Part shown: piece by piece, positions 22,701 through 36,100 of the stretch | How the letters are laid out: the number at the start of each line of letters is the position of its first letter | How positions within the stretch are numbered: the stretch's first letter is position 1 | Assembly: GCA_963693305.1 (NCBI GenBank) | Contig: OY855907.1 | Span: 37,094,356-37,158,355 of the forward strand | Length of the DNA: 64,000 nt | Direction: 5' to 3' | Origin: Meandrina meandrites | Lineage: Eukaryota; Cnidaria; Anthozoa; Scleractinia; Meandrinidae | Notes under the pieces: model-generated | What the model was told of the DNA's origin: nothing | What the model saw: the letters and a program-made list of their open reading frames with translations, nothing else | Database searches by the model: none | Program-made: the position numbers and the translations under genes

Positions 22701-24790
22701 GAAGATATCATTTTATGATAACAAGAAAACTGTTGACCTTCTTCTTAATGTGAGTGGTTAGAACTTGTATTTTTTAAAAATTATTTACAAAAAGCCTTCA
22801 GTTGTTACTCTTAATTCAATTGATCTTATTTTAGAATAGCAATAAACGTCAAGAATAGAATCCCCAAATTTTGAACGGGAGTGGAGGTTAACAATTATGG
22901 AATTGGGAGGGCATGGGGGGAAATGCGGCGCGCCGCATCTTGGAAGCTGTCTGTGGTTGGGTTTGGATATAACTGGTATTGCCCATTTCACAAAATTAAT
23001 GAAATAACTATTTTTTTATAGTTTTATTGACAAACTGGATGAAATGGCTGTTGTCATATTCTTACATATTCTGGTACCGGTAACATAAAAAAAACACTGG
23101 AAATGGTTGTTGTTTTTTGAATAAGATACTTATATATTCTGGAAATAAGGTTGATCAGTTGAATGCGCCCTAAATATTTAGTTGGCCATTAGTATGTTGA
23201 GCCAATCGATCAACCAGTGCTTTTTAAGCTTGTGCTGTGTCCTCTGATTTATCTTAAGGTGATTCCACTGAAAAAGAAGGAGTATTTAGAATTTTCTAAA
23301 ACTTGGTCCAGTTCATAACTATGTTATGAGCGTTACAAAAATGCAATAAAAAATGGGGGTCACCGTGCTCGTTTTTGTGCAACCTGGATGGCTATTATAG
23401 TAAACATATGACCCACGAGGTTCATACTAGGAACGCTCATAATCCGAAAAGGGAACTATCATTTCTAGAAAAAATCATTTCTTGCGTTAAAATATCGAAG
23501 CAGTTCAACGAAATAGACTTTAATCTTACATAATAAACCATTTTAATTAAACTGGAATTAAGATTATGAAAGAAATTAAAGATTTTGCTGCGTGCGTGCG
23601 TAAGCAGCACTACCTCAAAACGTACTTTTTAAAGCATTGAAATATAAATATCTCAAAGTAGAGTATTTAACCTTTCTTTAAATTGCGATATTCATATATT
23701 GTAGTCAACCGGATGTCTTTTAAATTTATGCATTAAAAAATGGGGGTCGCCGTGCTCGTTTAGAAGAAAATGACCATTTATTTCTCTTCTGAGCTTAACC
23801 TAAAAGAAAAGCCGTAATGTTGTGTGTGCGCGCGCGCTCTTGCACGCGCTAAATGACGCGAAAACTCATGCGCAGCAAGGATGCGCAATGCAATTCAGTG
23901 GAATCATCTTAATGTTTCAATGACCCACTGTTAATTTCTACTCATGTAGCAACCACAAGGATTACTACCAGTCTTGGATGACGAAAGCCAATCTGTGCAG
24001 GCCACTGATGCAGGTTTTGTAAAAAAATGTGATAACCTCCATCGGAAACATCCCAATTACAACATGGCTAAGCTTTCATATCCTGCCTTCACTATTCAGC
24101 ACTATGCTGGCACTGTAAGTTTCTCTAACAGGAATTAATGTCATTACTGTTCACCAAGTCAATAATATGTCATTTAATTTATGGCTGTTCAGATGTACAG
24201 CCACATATAAACAGTTAAAATAAATACCATTAACAGTAATAATAGTATTACTATTGTTGTTATTATTATAATTGTTATTATATTAATTATTATTGTTATT
24301 GTTATTATTACATTATTATTGGCTATCATTTTATCAGCGTTTGTTTACAAGTAAAAAAAAGTGATGACGAAGTGGACATATATGAAGGCTATGTATTATA
24401 ATTTATTGCACAAAAATGACCCCACAGACCTATATTTTACAGACTTTCTGGCCTACCTTCCTCCTTTTAGCCTGTGAAGTTAGCTAGTAGCCAGCTCTTT
24501 AAGTCCCATCCTTGTTATCCCCATATGCTCAAGGGATAATAGATTTTTAATAATAGTTTAATAATTCCATTTTTTAGGTCACATATGTAACGTTGGGGTT
24601 TTTAAACAGTAATCGAGAAATGCTGGGTGCTAGCCTCCAAGAATGTATGCAAGGTAAGTATGGTATAATTTGTCTGTAGTTAAGAAATAGAAAACATGTA
24701 CTGTGTGGAAGTTTGGGAGAACGAGAAATGTTGTGGGAACACAAGCCGATTGGCGAGTGTTTCCACAGCTTTTTCGAGTTCTCCCAAACT

Positions 24791-24823
<33 letters not shown>

Positions 24824-26179
24824 AAAAAACATGTTTTCTATTTCTTTTAGAAAACACCGCGACAAAAAAATGAAAACAGCTTGTTAGCTTTGACTATCAA
24901 AATGTAAATTCTCTTTGCTTGCGCCATCATCACGTCAACAGCTCGTAATAGTTCTGTGTATCGAGTTATAGAAACATGATTTTTAAACAATCAGCACGCA
25001 TATTTTCTTAGGACTGTTTTCTAATTTATGATATTAACTCTTCTTAATCTAAGCTTGAATAGAAGGGTTGAAATGAAGTGAATCTTCTTGATCTATGAAT
25101 CCCTTCCATGTATTCTGATCTTTAGATTGCCGCATGGACATTTCTATTACCTTGTTGATTTCTTTCTTTATTCTCCTCACCTTTATGTGTAACAATGCGT
25201 TGATAATGTGTGGAGAAATTACACTTGGATCACTGTTAGAAAGTCACCAGAAAAAAATGAGGCTAGTACTATCAAAATCACTGGTCAAAGAGTGGGAAAA
25301 CTTCTGTTAGAAATTTTGATTCAAAGCAGTTTGTTTATCAACACGTGATGTGAAAAAATTGTCATCCATGATATGAAACTAAATTCTCCAGACTAGGGCA
25401 AATAATAGCAAATGACGCACAGTAAAATATTTTGACATTTGTTTGTGTAGGAAGCAGTAATGAGTTCATCAGTAATGTGTTCAAAGCCAAGATTTCTGGG
25501 ACCGGATCACTGGCACTACAGCCCGAAAGGTAATGGATCCAGATTAGAGCTGACATTGTGATATTACTATGTCTTTTCAGAATTACCAGCTGCATACTGC
25601 AAAATCTGATAATTTCTTTTTAGCATGAAATTGAATCATTATGGTTCTAATATAGCTGCTTGGGTTTTTATATGTATTGCATGAGACTTAGTGCCTGCAC
25701 GTAATAATGTCATGCTTCTTTGAAAGTCATTTTGTCTTTCATGTTGATCACAGTTTTGGACTTATCCTTTTTCCTTTCATTTTCTGGCCCAGTTATTTGA
25801 TCTATAGACTCTTTTCTTGTTAATTAGTATTTAAGTATTGTAAGTAAATTGCTACTATAATGTAAGTTTTATTAACATGGTAAGTAATTTTAGTGTTGTA
25901 ACTAGTTTTAGTATTGTAAGAAATGTTAGTGTTGTAAGTAATGTGTGTATTGTTGCTCTTGAAGTCGCTTTTACTATTTTTCTACTTTTTTTTTTAAAAG
26001 ACACTGTATTATTATGTAAATAATATGTTTATATACAAAGTTCTTACTCGAATAGTCAAATCATTGTAATTCCTTTAGAAATTGGTTAATATACAAAGTT
26101 CTTACTCGAATAGTAAAATCATTGTAATTCCTTTAGAAATTGGTTAATAAATTATTATTATTATTTTTTTAATTAATAA

Positions 26180-26212
<33 letters not shown>

Positions 26213-26215
26213 GTT

Positions 26216-26246
<31 letters not shown>

Positions 26247-26249
26247 CTG

Positions 26250-26327
<78 letters not shown>

Positions 26328-27049
26328 GACTCTTTCCAAGATGTGTTCATTTCCTCTTTTTCAAATCTAACCCTAACACTAACCCTAAACTGAGTCCTCG
26401 AAATGAGTTTTACTTTAATAATACTTTATTCAAATACAGTATACAGTATACAAATGGTATTTGAAAAGGAGAACCATGAGGTTATCCCTATTTAGGTCCC
26501 CTAACTAAAATTACAATCACTGTCCACTGTCATATGTTCACTGTCTTGCAAACCAAACTCATCAGCATTTCCATAAGTAAGGTTAATGTACCAGAACTTG
26601 TTTTGAAACAAAGGTAAAAAAGGAAACCAACTTAAATTGGTTCATACAGCCTTACCTTAATTTAATTGGCTCTGATCTGTTACTTACAGTGTGATGTGAT
26701 TTTCGTATTTCCATTTTCCTCTAGACTGTCAGCTGTACCTACTATTTTGAGGCAAATGAAAAAGAACAAAAAGTAAGGGATATGAATAAGTCTAACATTA
26801 GTTTCACTAAGGTTGATTTTTTGTTTACATCATTATTCTTTTATCTTCTCATTAGCTTAGGTGTTTTAGAAACTGAATTTAATCAAGCAAGCCAACAGAT
26901 GCCAATAATTTACATCATTTGTGTCATTTAGTAACCATTGCCATTGTGGGAATATTGAATAAGATATTTTCTTTGAATAATATCTGTTTTGTAGGATGAT
27001 GATGATGTCAGCAAAGGTCGCCCTATTAATATTGTTCATTAACCAGTTT

Positions 27050-27088
<39 letters not shown>

Positions 27089-27089
27089 G

Positions 27090-27121
<32 letters not shown>

Positions 27122-30100
27122 TCATCAGAAGCAGCAACAACAAGAATAATAATTTATTACACATAATAATATGGTCAATAAAAATATTTACCTGGGTTAT
27201 TAATGAATCATTTTGCAGGAATCCAACTATAAGGCACAAGGCAGCGGTGTAAGTCTTATTGCAAGTGATAATGAATTGAAATCCCTAATGCACTTGAAAA
27301 TCTTGTCTCTTTTCAGCTGATAGGGTAAATTATGACGAGTAATGGCGGTAATAATTGTAGTTTTCGTCAAATTTAGCAAATTGACAGGGGACATACAATA
27401 CAGTAAAGTGAGTAAGATGAAGGAAAATAAAAGAGGGAAAAAGTTGGATATTTCACCCGTTTTTCTTTGTCTTCTCCTTCTCCACACTTTTCCAGACGAA
27501 CTAACTGGAAAGACCGCTAGCCAGGTCTCTTGCGGAACGGTAGCGCTAAACTCGTACCCAGACCGTCTCGCTTTTCACTGCTCTTTGTTGCCTAACACAA
27601 ATGACAACTTTCTGAATAATGAAGTGAAACTTTGATTTATTTTTAGTGTTCAACACTTGGCCGCCACTGAGACTCATCAAGCCAAGCAAGGTTTTCACAC
27701 AGTTGGATCACAGATGAGGGTGAGTAGCTAATTCTGCTACGCTTCGGGTAACCTAAGTTTTCTTAATTCTCCCCTGGTATTACAGTACACAAAATAGTTA
27801 ACTTTGTAAGAAAATCAGAACCTTATTTTCGTGAGCAATTAAAAGCGAGTTAGTCTCATTTGGATTGTCACGCAGTGGTGCTCTCTCCAAAGCGTTGCGT
27901 GACGACGAGAGTATTAAACACCTGCAAAGGTGACAAGTCAATTTTTTCCTGCCACATTAAAATACGTAAAGTTCAAGTTGAGATATAGATTTTGATACAG
28001 ATTTGGATTTGGCGGCCAAGCTAAAAGCCTCCATATAGCGGTTCCTTCAAAGTTGTTCCCCTAGTACTTTAAGCTTATTTTAATGGATCAAAATGTATTC
28101 CATTTAGAAATGTTTGTATAACCCTTTCTTTCGCAGACGTCTATTGCAGAACTGATGGAGAAGGTGCTGTCATGCGAGGCTCATTTTGTCAGGTTTGGTT
28201 TTTTCATTTGAAGCTTTGTGAAAAGTGGTCCAGTCGATACAGCAACGATTTTTTAATCCGGACGTAGTGGGTTTGAATCTTTCTAAGGTCATATTTTTTT
28301 TTTCCGTTCTGTGTGGTCCCTCATTTCCGTACTAGGCCCAAAGCTAAGACAGAAATACATGGATTTATTTTCAGCGCTTAAAAAATTACTATTAAGGTAA
28401 TGCTTCGATTTCGAGATTGTATAATCATGTTCATGCTCGTGGCTCAACATTGTATAAAAATACAAACACACTCCTTTTATTTGGTTCTTGCTAGGGATCG
28501 TTCATAACAGAAGCACGATTGCGAGGAAATAAAACTTTTGAACGTTGTGCGCACACGTTTTCATGGTGAAATATAAGGGCTCTTGAGCTTGCACTCACTC
28601 GTCCCTGAGCGGTTTTCATTTGAGTGCCGTGAGAACAAGACCAAAGTAATCACTCTGGCCAATCACAAAGGACACAGACATTCCACCGAACCAATCAAAA
28701 CTCGAAGTAAAAACATGTAGCCGACGCGAAGCGCGGGAAAACACGTGTGAGCGAATAATGATTGGTTTTCCTTAAGAAAGTGGCGCGAGTTTTTTTAACC
28801 AATCACAAAACCAAATCAAACACAAAATACTTTGGACATTCAAGTGGAAATTACTCTACCTGCAGCGTGGTTCACCTTCAAGTCCTTTAAACTTGATTGG
28901 TTGTTTATTTGATAGGTGCATCAAACCAAATTGGCACCAGTCTCCTGATCGTTTTGATCCTGACGCGGTTCTCGCCCAAGTGAGGTCGTTAGCTGTTGTT
29001 CAGACGGTGCAAATAAGGAATCTTGGTTTCCCTGTTTGGTTTACATTTGATGCCTTTGTTAAAAGGTACTGACCTTTATTTACTCTTGTATTGCATTCTG
29101 TTTTTATCTTTTTCTGACAGCCAACAGTTACGCTTTAGTGTAGCCACGCAACTTTGCATCCAAAACGTCTAAGTTTTTAAAAACATTCCTTCGAATTCCT
29201 TGTACTGCAAACCATATTTTTCTAAATAATATAAAAATCATAAAGTCTGCTCTCTCGTCTACAATCAGTAATTATCTCCAGTTACGTAACATGAAGCGGC
29301 CAGGAATATTAGCACTCCCTGTTGGATGGGATGCTAGGCTATCACAGATCCCCCACCCCTCCTTACAAGCTTATGAGAGCTGCTACGGTACTGAATGATT
29401 TACTCACTTAATCTTTCATCCTTGGAGACCAGGAACAGTTAATTGGCGAGAAACTAGTTAAACCCGGCAAAAATCGGAGCGATGAGGGTTTCAAGATGAG
29501 CTGTACGAACCTCACTTTTGTCGCTTCGATTTTGTCGGGTTTACTTCGTTTCGCCTCGACTAACTGCCCCTAGGTTTTCGAGGATGTTAATCGTGGAACC
29601 AAATTAGGGGTGCATGTTTATAAAGTACCATACCGTAAAATTCCGGTTATAAGCCCCCCGCTTATAAGCTCCCCCGGTTATAGACCCATCTACCTGAAAA
29701 CAATAAAATACATCCGGTTATAAGCCCCACGGATATAAGCCCCCCTCTGCTGGATGACAGTACTGGACAGGGCTAAATGTTGCTTGATTATGACTTTAAA
29801 ACGTATTTCAAGCAACACTGCCGTGGCTCGTTTCGAAACGTTTTTTTTTATTCCGCTTATAAGCTCCCCGGATATAAGCCCCTCCGCTTATAACCCCACC
29901 CAAAACCCCTTACGAAGTCGTATAAGCCCAGGGCTTATAACCGGAATTCTACGGTATACGCCAATTTTTCCGACTGTATTGTTGTTAATTAATTGAGAAT
30001 TGAACTGACTACAAATAAACGCTCATTTAACAGGTTTGGCATTGTGATCGGTTTGCTGCCAAACGCTCACATCAAGGACATGAATCAAACCTGTCAAAAG

Positions 30101-33100
30101 ATGCTTCGTCAGCTGGCTGATCCCAGAGGATGGAAGATAGGAAAAACCAAGGTACATACAAATTCTCCTCACTGGCCTCTATACTTTGCTAAGGTTCTAG
30201 CTGGGAGAATTTGATAGTGCATCATTCCCTATCCTACAAGCAGGCTCTTTTGTTTGGGGTTAGGGTTTCTACGCGAGCGGCAAAGCCCGCTCGCATCTCG
30301 GTCACGCGACAGCCAACGTGAACCAATACACGAGAGCTGCTCGCAGTCTTATTTAGTTTAGTTTGTAAGAAATTAACCAGTAACTGAATTTTTACCGTTG
30401 TTTACAGGTCTTTTTGACATATTGGTGTTTGGAAAGGTTAAACGTGTTTCTGGATCGACTGGGATCTGTGGCTGTTGTTATACAGAAAGGTAATTCAGAG
30501 ATCTTCGCTGTCAACGAGAGATCTCCGCTAAACTGCACAGTGAAACAGGAGTTGTCAGCTCGTACAAAACTAGCTGGATATCATGCGGTTGTGCTGCGTA
30601 ATGCTTACATGATGCGAATTAGCTATAGAGTTCCGTCCTGATATGTAAAGACAATGCTTATATTTGATCAGTAACTGCCACGGGCGTAAAAGTGGCTTCA
30701 AAAAGACGCAAACAGATTGAATCTCAGATCTAGGGGGACCAAAAGAGGTAGACAATTAAGAAGTCACTGAGAGGTACAAAATTAGGGGGCTAGTAGAAGT
30801 ACACAATTAAGTGACCAAAGAGGGCCACGAGAGGTACACAAATAAGGGGCCACAAGAGAGGTTGCTCTACAGATAATGATGATCACAATACAAGTCGTTC
30901 TTCTTTAGTTGTTATTGTTGCTGTTGCAATCATTAAAAGGAATGTTTTACAGTTTTCAGAGGTTGGCGGGCCAGAACATTCTTTTCCAGGCTTAAACGAC
31001 TCAAAGTGGTACAAGAAAACACTGTCAAGAATTTTCTAGATCCGGTGAGTGTTGAATATAAATGTAAACCGGCCTAGAAACTTGCTCTCCTTTTGCTTGG
31101 TCTGTTATTTATTACTATGTCAACATTCAAATTTTCTAGCCCCATACATTCCGTATGATAATAGGTACGAGAATTCGATAAACATAATTTTCCTTTCGTT
31201 TGTTCATCAGTTTACTCTCGTGATTTTATTAACGTGGATGCACGAACTCGTACTTAAACCTGTCTACAACCTTTCGACCTCGTAAAAGGAAAAAAAACTC
31301 GCGAACTCTTAATTTTCTGAGAGACATAATGGAAATTCCACAGGAATTTTAATATTTGATGTTTGATTAAAAAATTGATACCGCTTTCACCTGCATTGGC
31401 GGAATACCCATGCAATAGTCGTTACAATTTTGCGTTATTCTTGCAGATCGGCAGTGGAAGCGAATTGGTATTTCAACATAATTCCAATCAAGCGTTGGAA
31501 GAAGATGCGAAGCAAAAGCTGAGACTAAACGAGGTACTGCAGCGTGCAGCGTGCAGCGTGCAGCGTGCAGCGTGCAGCGTGCAGTGTGTGATACAACTTA
31601 TTAGTATATACCACACAAGTGAATTGCGCTGTTCGCTGAAGTCAAAGAACCGTGAACTTAAAACTAGTTACAATGCCTTTCGGGATTGTCGTGTGTACTT
31701 TTCTCAAAGTAGCTGTACGAAGTTGTTTAAAAAATTTTTAAGGCTATATGTACAAAGTTTAAAAGATGAATTAAAAACCAAACATTTTCGACTTAAAAGT
31801 CTGTTGATGCCGTTTAGGTCGAAAACGTTTGGTTTTTAATACATCTTTTAAACTTTGTACATATAGCCTTAAAATTTTTAAACACTGTATGAAGTTGTAG
31901 CTTGCATTGTTCATTTCGTATTGGGGAACACTTGTGTCGTGTGTTTTATATTTATAGACTACGCCTTCTACTCTGTCCAGCTTGCAAAAACGAATTCGAC
32001 CCGACGCTTGGCCAATAACCCACATTAAATTATGTTTTCCTCACTCGCCCTATGCGGCTGTACACTGTCAGCAACAAGTACAAACCTTTCATTTGCTAGC
32101 TTGCGAGCAGGCTCTCCGCGCGAAAAAAAAATAAGACCAACTGTGGTGACGATGCTCGCAAATCAAATAACCTCCTTCCCTTCTTTTCTTTTTTTTTTTC
32201 GCGCGGAGAGCGCTATTCATTTGCGGGCATCGTCATCACAGTTGGTCTTATTGACACTTGTTACTGCTGTCTCTTGTTTAGCAAGCCAACGTGCAGAGAC
32301 AAGCATGGAGTCCCACCTTGTTGAATCAAAAGAGTCCCTCTGCTTCCTCACAGGCAACAGGTTTGTAGTTTATTGTTATTGTTTCCGCCTTGGAAAAGGA
32401 CGTGGTGCAGGTATGCGGGTGATGGAATTTACCCACAACTATTGAGTCACTTTTTGGTGTTAAGATAACTTTGAAGGTAGAAGAACATCAAAGTGGTAAT
32501 AGAAATCCAAACCGAACAAGGATGGTTAAGATTGAGGCGGATTATGAACAAACCCTTGAAAAAAATCGTGTTGCAGGTTTTTTAAAGTCGGTAACAGTCC
32601 TTGGTATCGGAAAAAGTCGATTCTCTTATGCTCCCCCTAGCCGGTGAGCAGGCTTTCTTCTTGGGGAGTGCGCGAGCGGCGCGCGAAGCCGCGAGCTACG
32701 TCCCCAAAGTGAGCGTGCAGGCTATACTCTCCCAGGATGGTATGGTAGCCCATTGCAGACCCCCCACCCCCCGTCTCCTCCAAACACCTTGTTGAGTTGC
32801 CCCAATAATTTGCCGGATCCCATTTGGGAAGAGGCGCTATGAGAGTCTCAAGAACACAACATAATGATCCTAGCCCGCAAGCCAGCGGGTGTTTCGGTGA
32901 ATGCGCAAAGCCTGTGACATGTCACCGTTTACGACAGAACCCAGACCAGCTTGAGCCGAGAACACCTAGGCACCAGACTGGTTGGCCTGTACTCGAACGA
33001 ACCGTTCAATCCGGAGTCTGGCTTACTACCACAATGGCTTCACTAGAAATTGTTTTGTCACTGAATACGTACAGACGGTCATCGGAGCAGATCCAACTTA

Positions 33101-36100
33101 ATCAGAAGGGGAACGATCTTGACAAAATAGGAGAATGTTTAACTAGCGATCTTGCAAAGGAATCTTGCAAACTTGTGTTTCATGCCCTTCTTGTTTTCAT
33201 CCATACATGCTGAAACCTGCTTGCTAAACTAGTCAGTAGAAATTATATTTAGCTGTCTTTTAAATGTGGTCCCATTGAGTTTCGTATTTGATCGATAATT
33301 GAGTAATGTAATTTCTGATGATTGAGTAATGATATGGGAACGATTAAGACAGAATTTAAAATTCTGAAAGCCCGAGTCGTAGTAGTAGTAGTCCTAGTGC
33401 TCAGTATAGTTTTGTTTAATTTTGGTTCATCTCTAACATGTCCGGTTCCTTCTTTCCTTAGGTTTTGATGACATAGATTCCCCGGATGGATTTTCACCGA
33501 CATCTCCTCGCCCCGGGTCTCCGCAGAAGAAAGTCTCAAACTTATCACTGGGTTCTATCTCAGATCTGTTCGGCCCAGACTCCCCGACTCGCCCCGGACC
33601 CCCACGGTCAAGGGAATCCGACTTGTCCATAATGTCCATTGAATCGACGTTTTCAGTTGTGAGTTGTTGTTTTTTACATTAGTCATGTACATTGTAAATA
33701 AATACACTGAAACGCACCAACTTTCATTGTTTGTGGAATCTAGGGTTAGTTTGGTTAGCTCACAAGTTCCATTATATTTGGAGAACTGAAAGAAGGGGGA
33801 GGGGAGGGTCTGGGAGTCAGAAATGGATACTGATGTAATAATAATGTTGGCCCGACCCCCGTCCGGTCTGCAAACATTTTTTTTCAAAATGCGAACTAAT
33901 TTTTTACACATATCGTGTTTGCAAGCAATTTATTTTGTCTTTTTAGGCCCTGCGAACAATCTTTTAAATATTTTTCATACCCCCCTCCAGAAGGATTTGC
34001 ATTTTTGAAATTGATCTTGTGGTTTTCTTTTGAAGAAACGTTTTTTAAGTTAAGTTTTATATTATTCACTTACAGGAATCTGACGATTTTGACGCTGCGC
34101 CACAAGTTTGGTGTAAAATCACCTGTTTCGAAAGAGAATCACCTCGAGGAGAGTTCTTTATTGATCGCCCTTCAATAATTATTGATGGCTCTAGCAACGC
34201 GTTCGATGTAACAAGGTACTTTATAGCATAGATTTATAGCATGCGAACACGTTCACCTCTTGGGGATTCGGGCGTTCCTCCCACTTTCTAACTCCCGAGC
34301 GCCAAAATCCCCAAGGGGAGATCCCACGGGAAAACTCTACCAAAATTATTAGTAAACCTGACTACCGTATTGTTAAACAATAGTTTTGACTTCAGTGAAC
34401 CGCTTTTGTAATTGTTGTGTTTTATAATTTCGTATCAAAAACTGCATGTCTTATAAGTGAACATTTCGAGATACGGTTGACTAATGAAAATAGAGCGAAA
34501 TTAAACTACGGCGTTTCGATGTCATCTTGGCGCCATTATCGAGTGGAAAGATAACGATTGCAGTTTCGAGTTTAAATACAAAGAAAGGTAACAGAGTATA
34601 TTAGAATATCACCTTTATATTAGAATGTTTTAAAAAACGTTTCACGGTCATTAGCGTTCAAAGTGTCAGCGCGTGCTGTATTTTAATTAAATAAGTACTT
34701 TCGCACGTATTGCGTCCAGCTGCATAATTAGTTTGGGTCTTCGTTCACGAATTAGGAGCATTTCGTGAACAAAACAATCCAGTTTTTTATGGCATTTCTT
34801 TAACACGCGTACGGAAAACATTTTTGTTAGATTAGGGTCTGCGACACCGTGACTTCTTAAATAACTTATATCGAGCTATGTTTTATAAAGCCATTTTACG
34901 ATGCACAAAATTCACGTAAAAAAACTAAAAACAATAGTCTACGATAGATGGAGAACACTTAAGATTTAATAATAAACCAAAATGGAACCAGGATAGTTAA
35001 GATTGGATTAAGATGAAGTTGGATTACGATTGGAGTTGTTAACTTGCTTCCATTGTCACTTTCCAGAATCGGCCTGGGAACCTTACCACCGAGTTCTGAC
35101 TCTAAGGTTACGAAAGTACGTAGCTTCGTTGGAAAGGTGAGCTCTCTTGTTTAATATTTTCTCTGAGGAGCAATTCTCAAGTGGATATCTACTCTTCATC
35201 AGAGCAGTTTGAATGGATTGTAGAAAACTAAAACCAAAGCAAACACTAGTCACAGAAAACGTAACCCACAATTGACCAGCTCGCAGAGGCTTGCTCGCTC
35301 ATTTTATAAAGTACCTCCACCGTAATTTCAAAGATATCGGTTTTATAAATTCCGTCCAAGCATTGGCATTATTGTAATTTTGTTTAACACAATATCGTCC
35401 TTTGTTTGATCAACACCAAGACTTTGGCCAAGGCATGCTCAGAGTTTTCATTGTCGATTTCCAGCTAATCAGCAGTCTCGACCCCAGAGTCTTCGGTTTT
35501 TCTTCCCCTATGCACATGCGTGAAAGAGCTCTGGAGTCGAGAATGGCCAATCAGCTGGATGAACTCTGAGCCTGCGCACAACGACAGGAAGTCTTTGAAT
35601 TGCGGAGTCTCAAAAAGGACCTGGCCAGTCTGTGTTCTTGGTGTTAACCAAAAAAAGCTCGCTCTTTATACGAGATAGTGCTTGGCAAAAACTCGTGCGA
35701 CATGTTCCAACCATAAGAGCAAACTTCATTTCAACCAATCAGAAGTAAGACAAAATTAATAGTGACTTAGGTTGCACGCGTTTTCCCGCGCTTAGCGACG
35801 GTTGTACATTTTCCCGCGCTGTGCACCAGTTGGACATATTTCCGCGTTTCATAACGTTTGACTTTGTTTTATGACAGTCATTACGCCATAAAATAGAACT
35901 TTTTTGTGTTTTTTTTTTCGGTAGTATAAATGTTTCTGTCTTCTGACCATGTGTTTAATTTGTTATGCAGGGTGTGGAGATTGTGTATGATGAACAGGGC
36001 AATGTTTGGGCCACTCGAGGAAGCAAGAGTAACATTTTTGTCAAGGTAGGAGAGAGCGTGCAGTGATCTGAAAATTTGGGTCGCCCACTACCTCTCGGAA

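Larger units (their letters stand above)
13723..30489 (+). other. Myosin motor-domain exons (1-22)
   Basis: Diagnostic motor motifs appear in the right order. They are [18 protein letters not shown] (exon 2), P-loop GDSASGKT (residues 101-108, from 15271), LEAFGNA, switch I NINSSRFA (151-158), [19 protein letters not shown], switch II DVFGFE (386-391) followed by [15 protein letters not shown], a Lys-rich loop 2 (MKKNKKNP), HFVRCIKPNW (from about 623) and the converter ([19 protein letters not shown]). Deviations from the consensus are Glu to Asp and Gly-Ala to Ala-Ser in the P-loop (GESGAGKT expected) and Gly to Ala at the end of switch I. The Lys-Thr of the P-loop and the Asp/Gly/Glu of switch II are kept. 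Confidence 0.95.

Noticed and set aside
25840..26150. LINE 3' end
   Set aside because: Only tail-like repeats are seen and no reverse transcriptase; reported only as a repeat with low confidence.
26144..26350. Poly-isoleucine ORF
   Set aside because: Translation of the TAA microsatellite.
31771..32025. Minus ORF similar to the plus ORF at 31363-31839
   Set aside because: The similar endings ([13 protein letters not shown] and relatives) arise because both arms of the foldback are translated on opposite strands.
32032..32445. 137-aa ORF over myosin exon 25
   Set aside because: It crosses the interleaved repeats and reads exon 25 in a frame that does not join to its neighbours.
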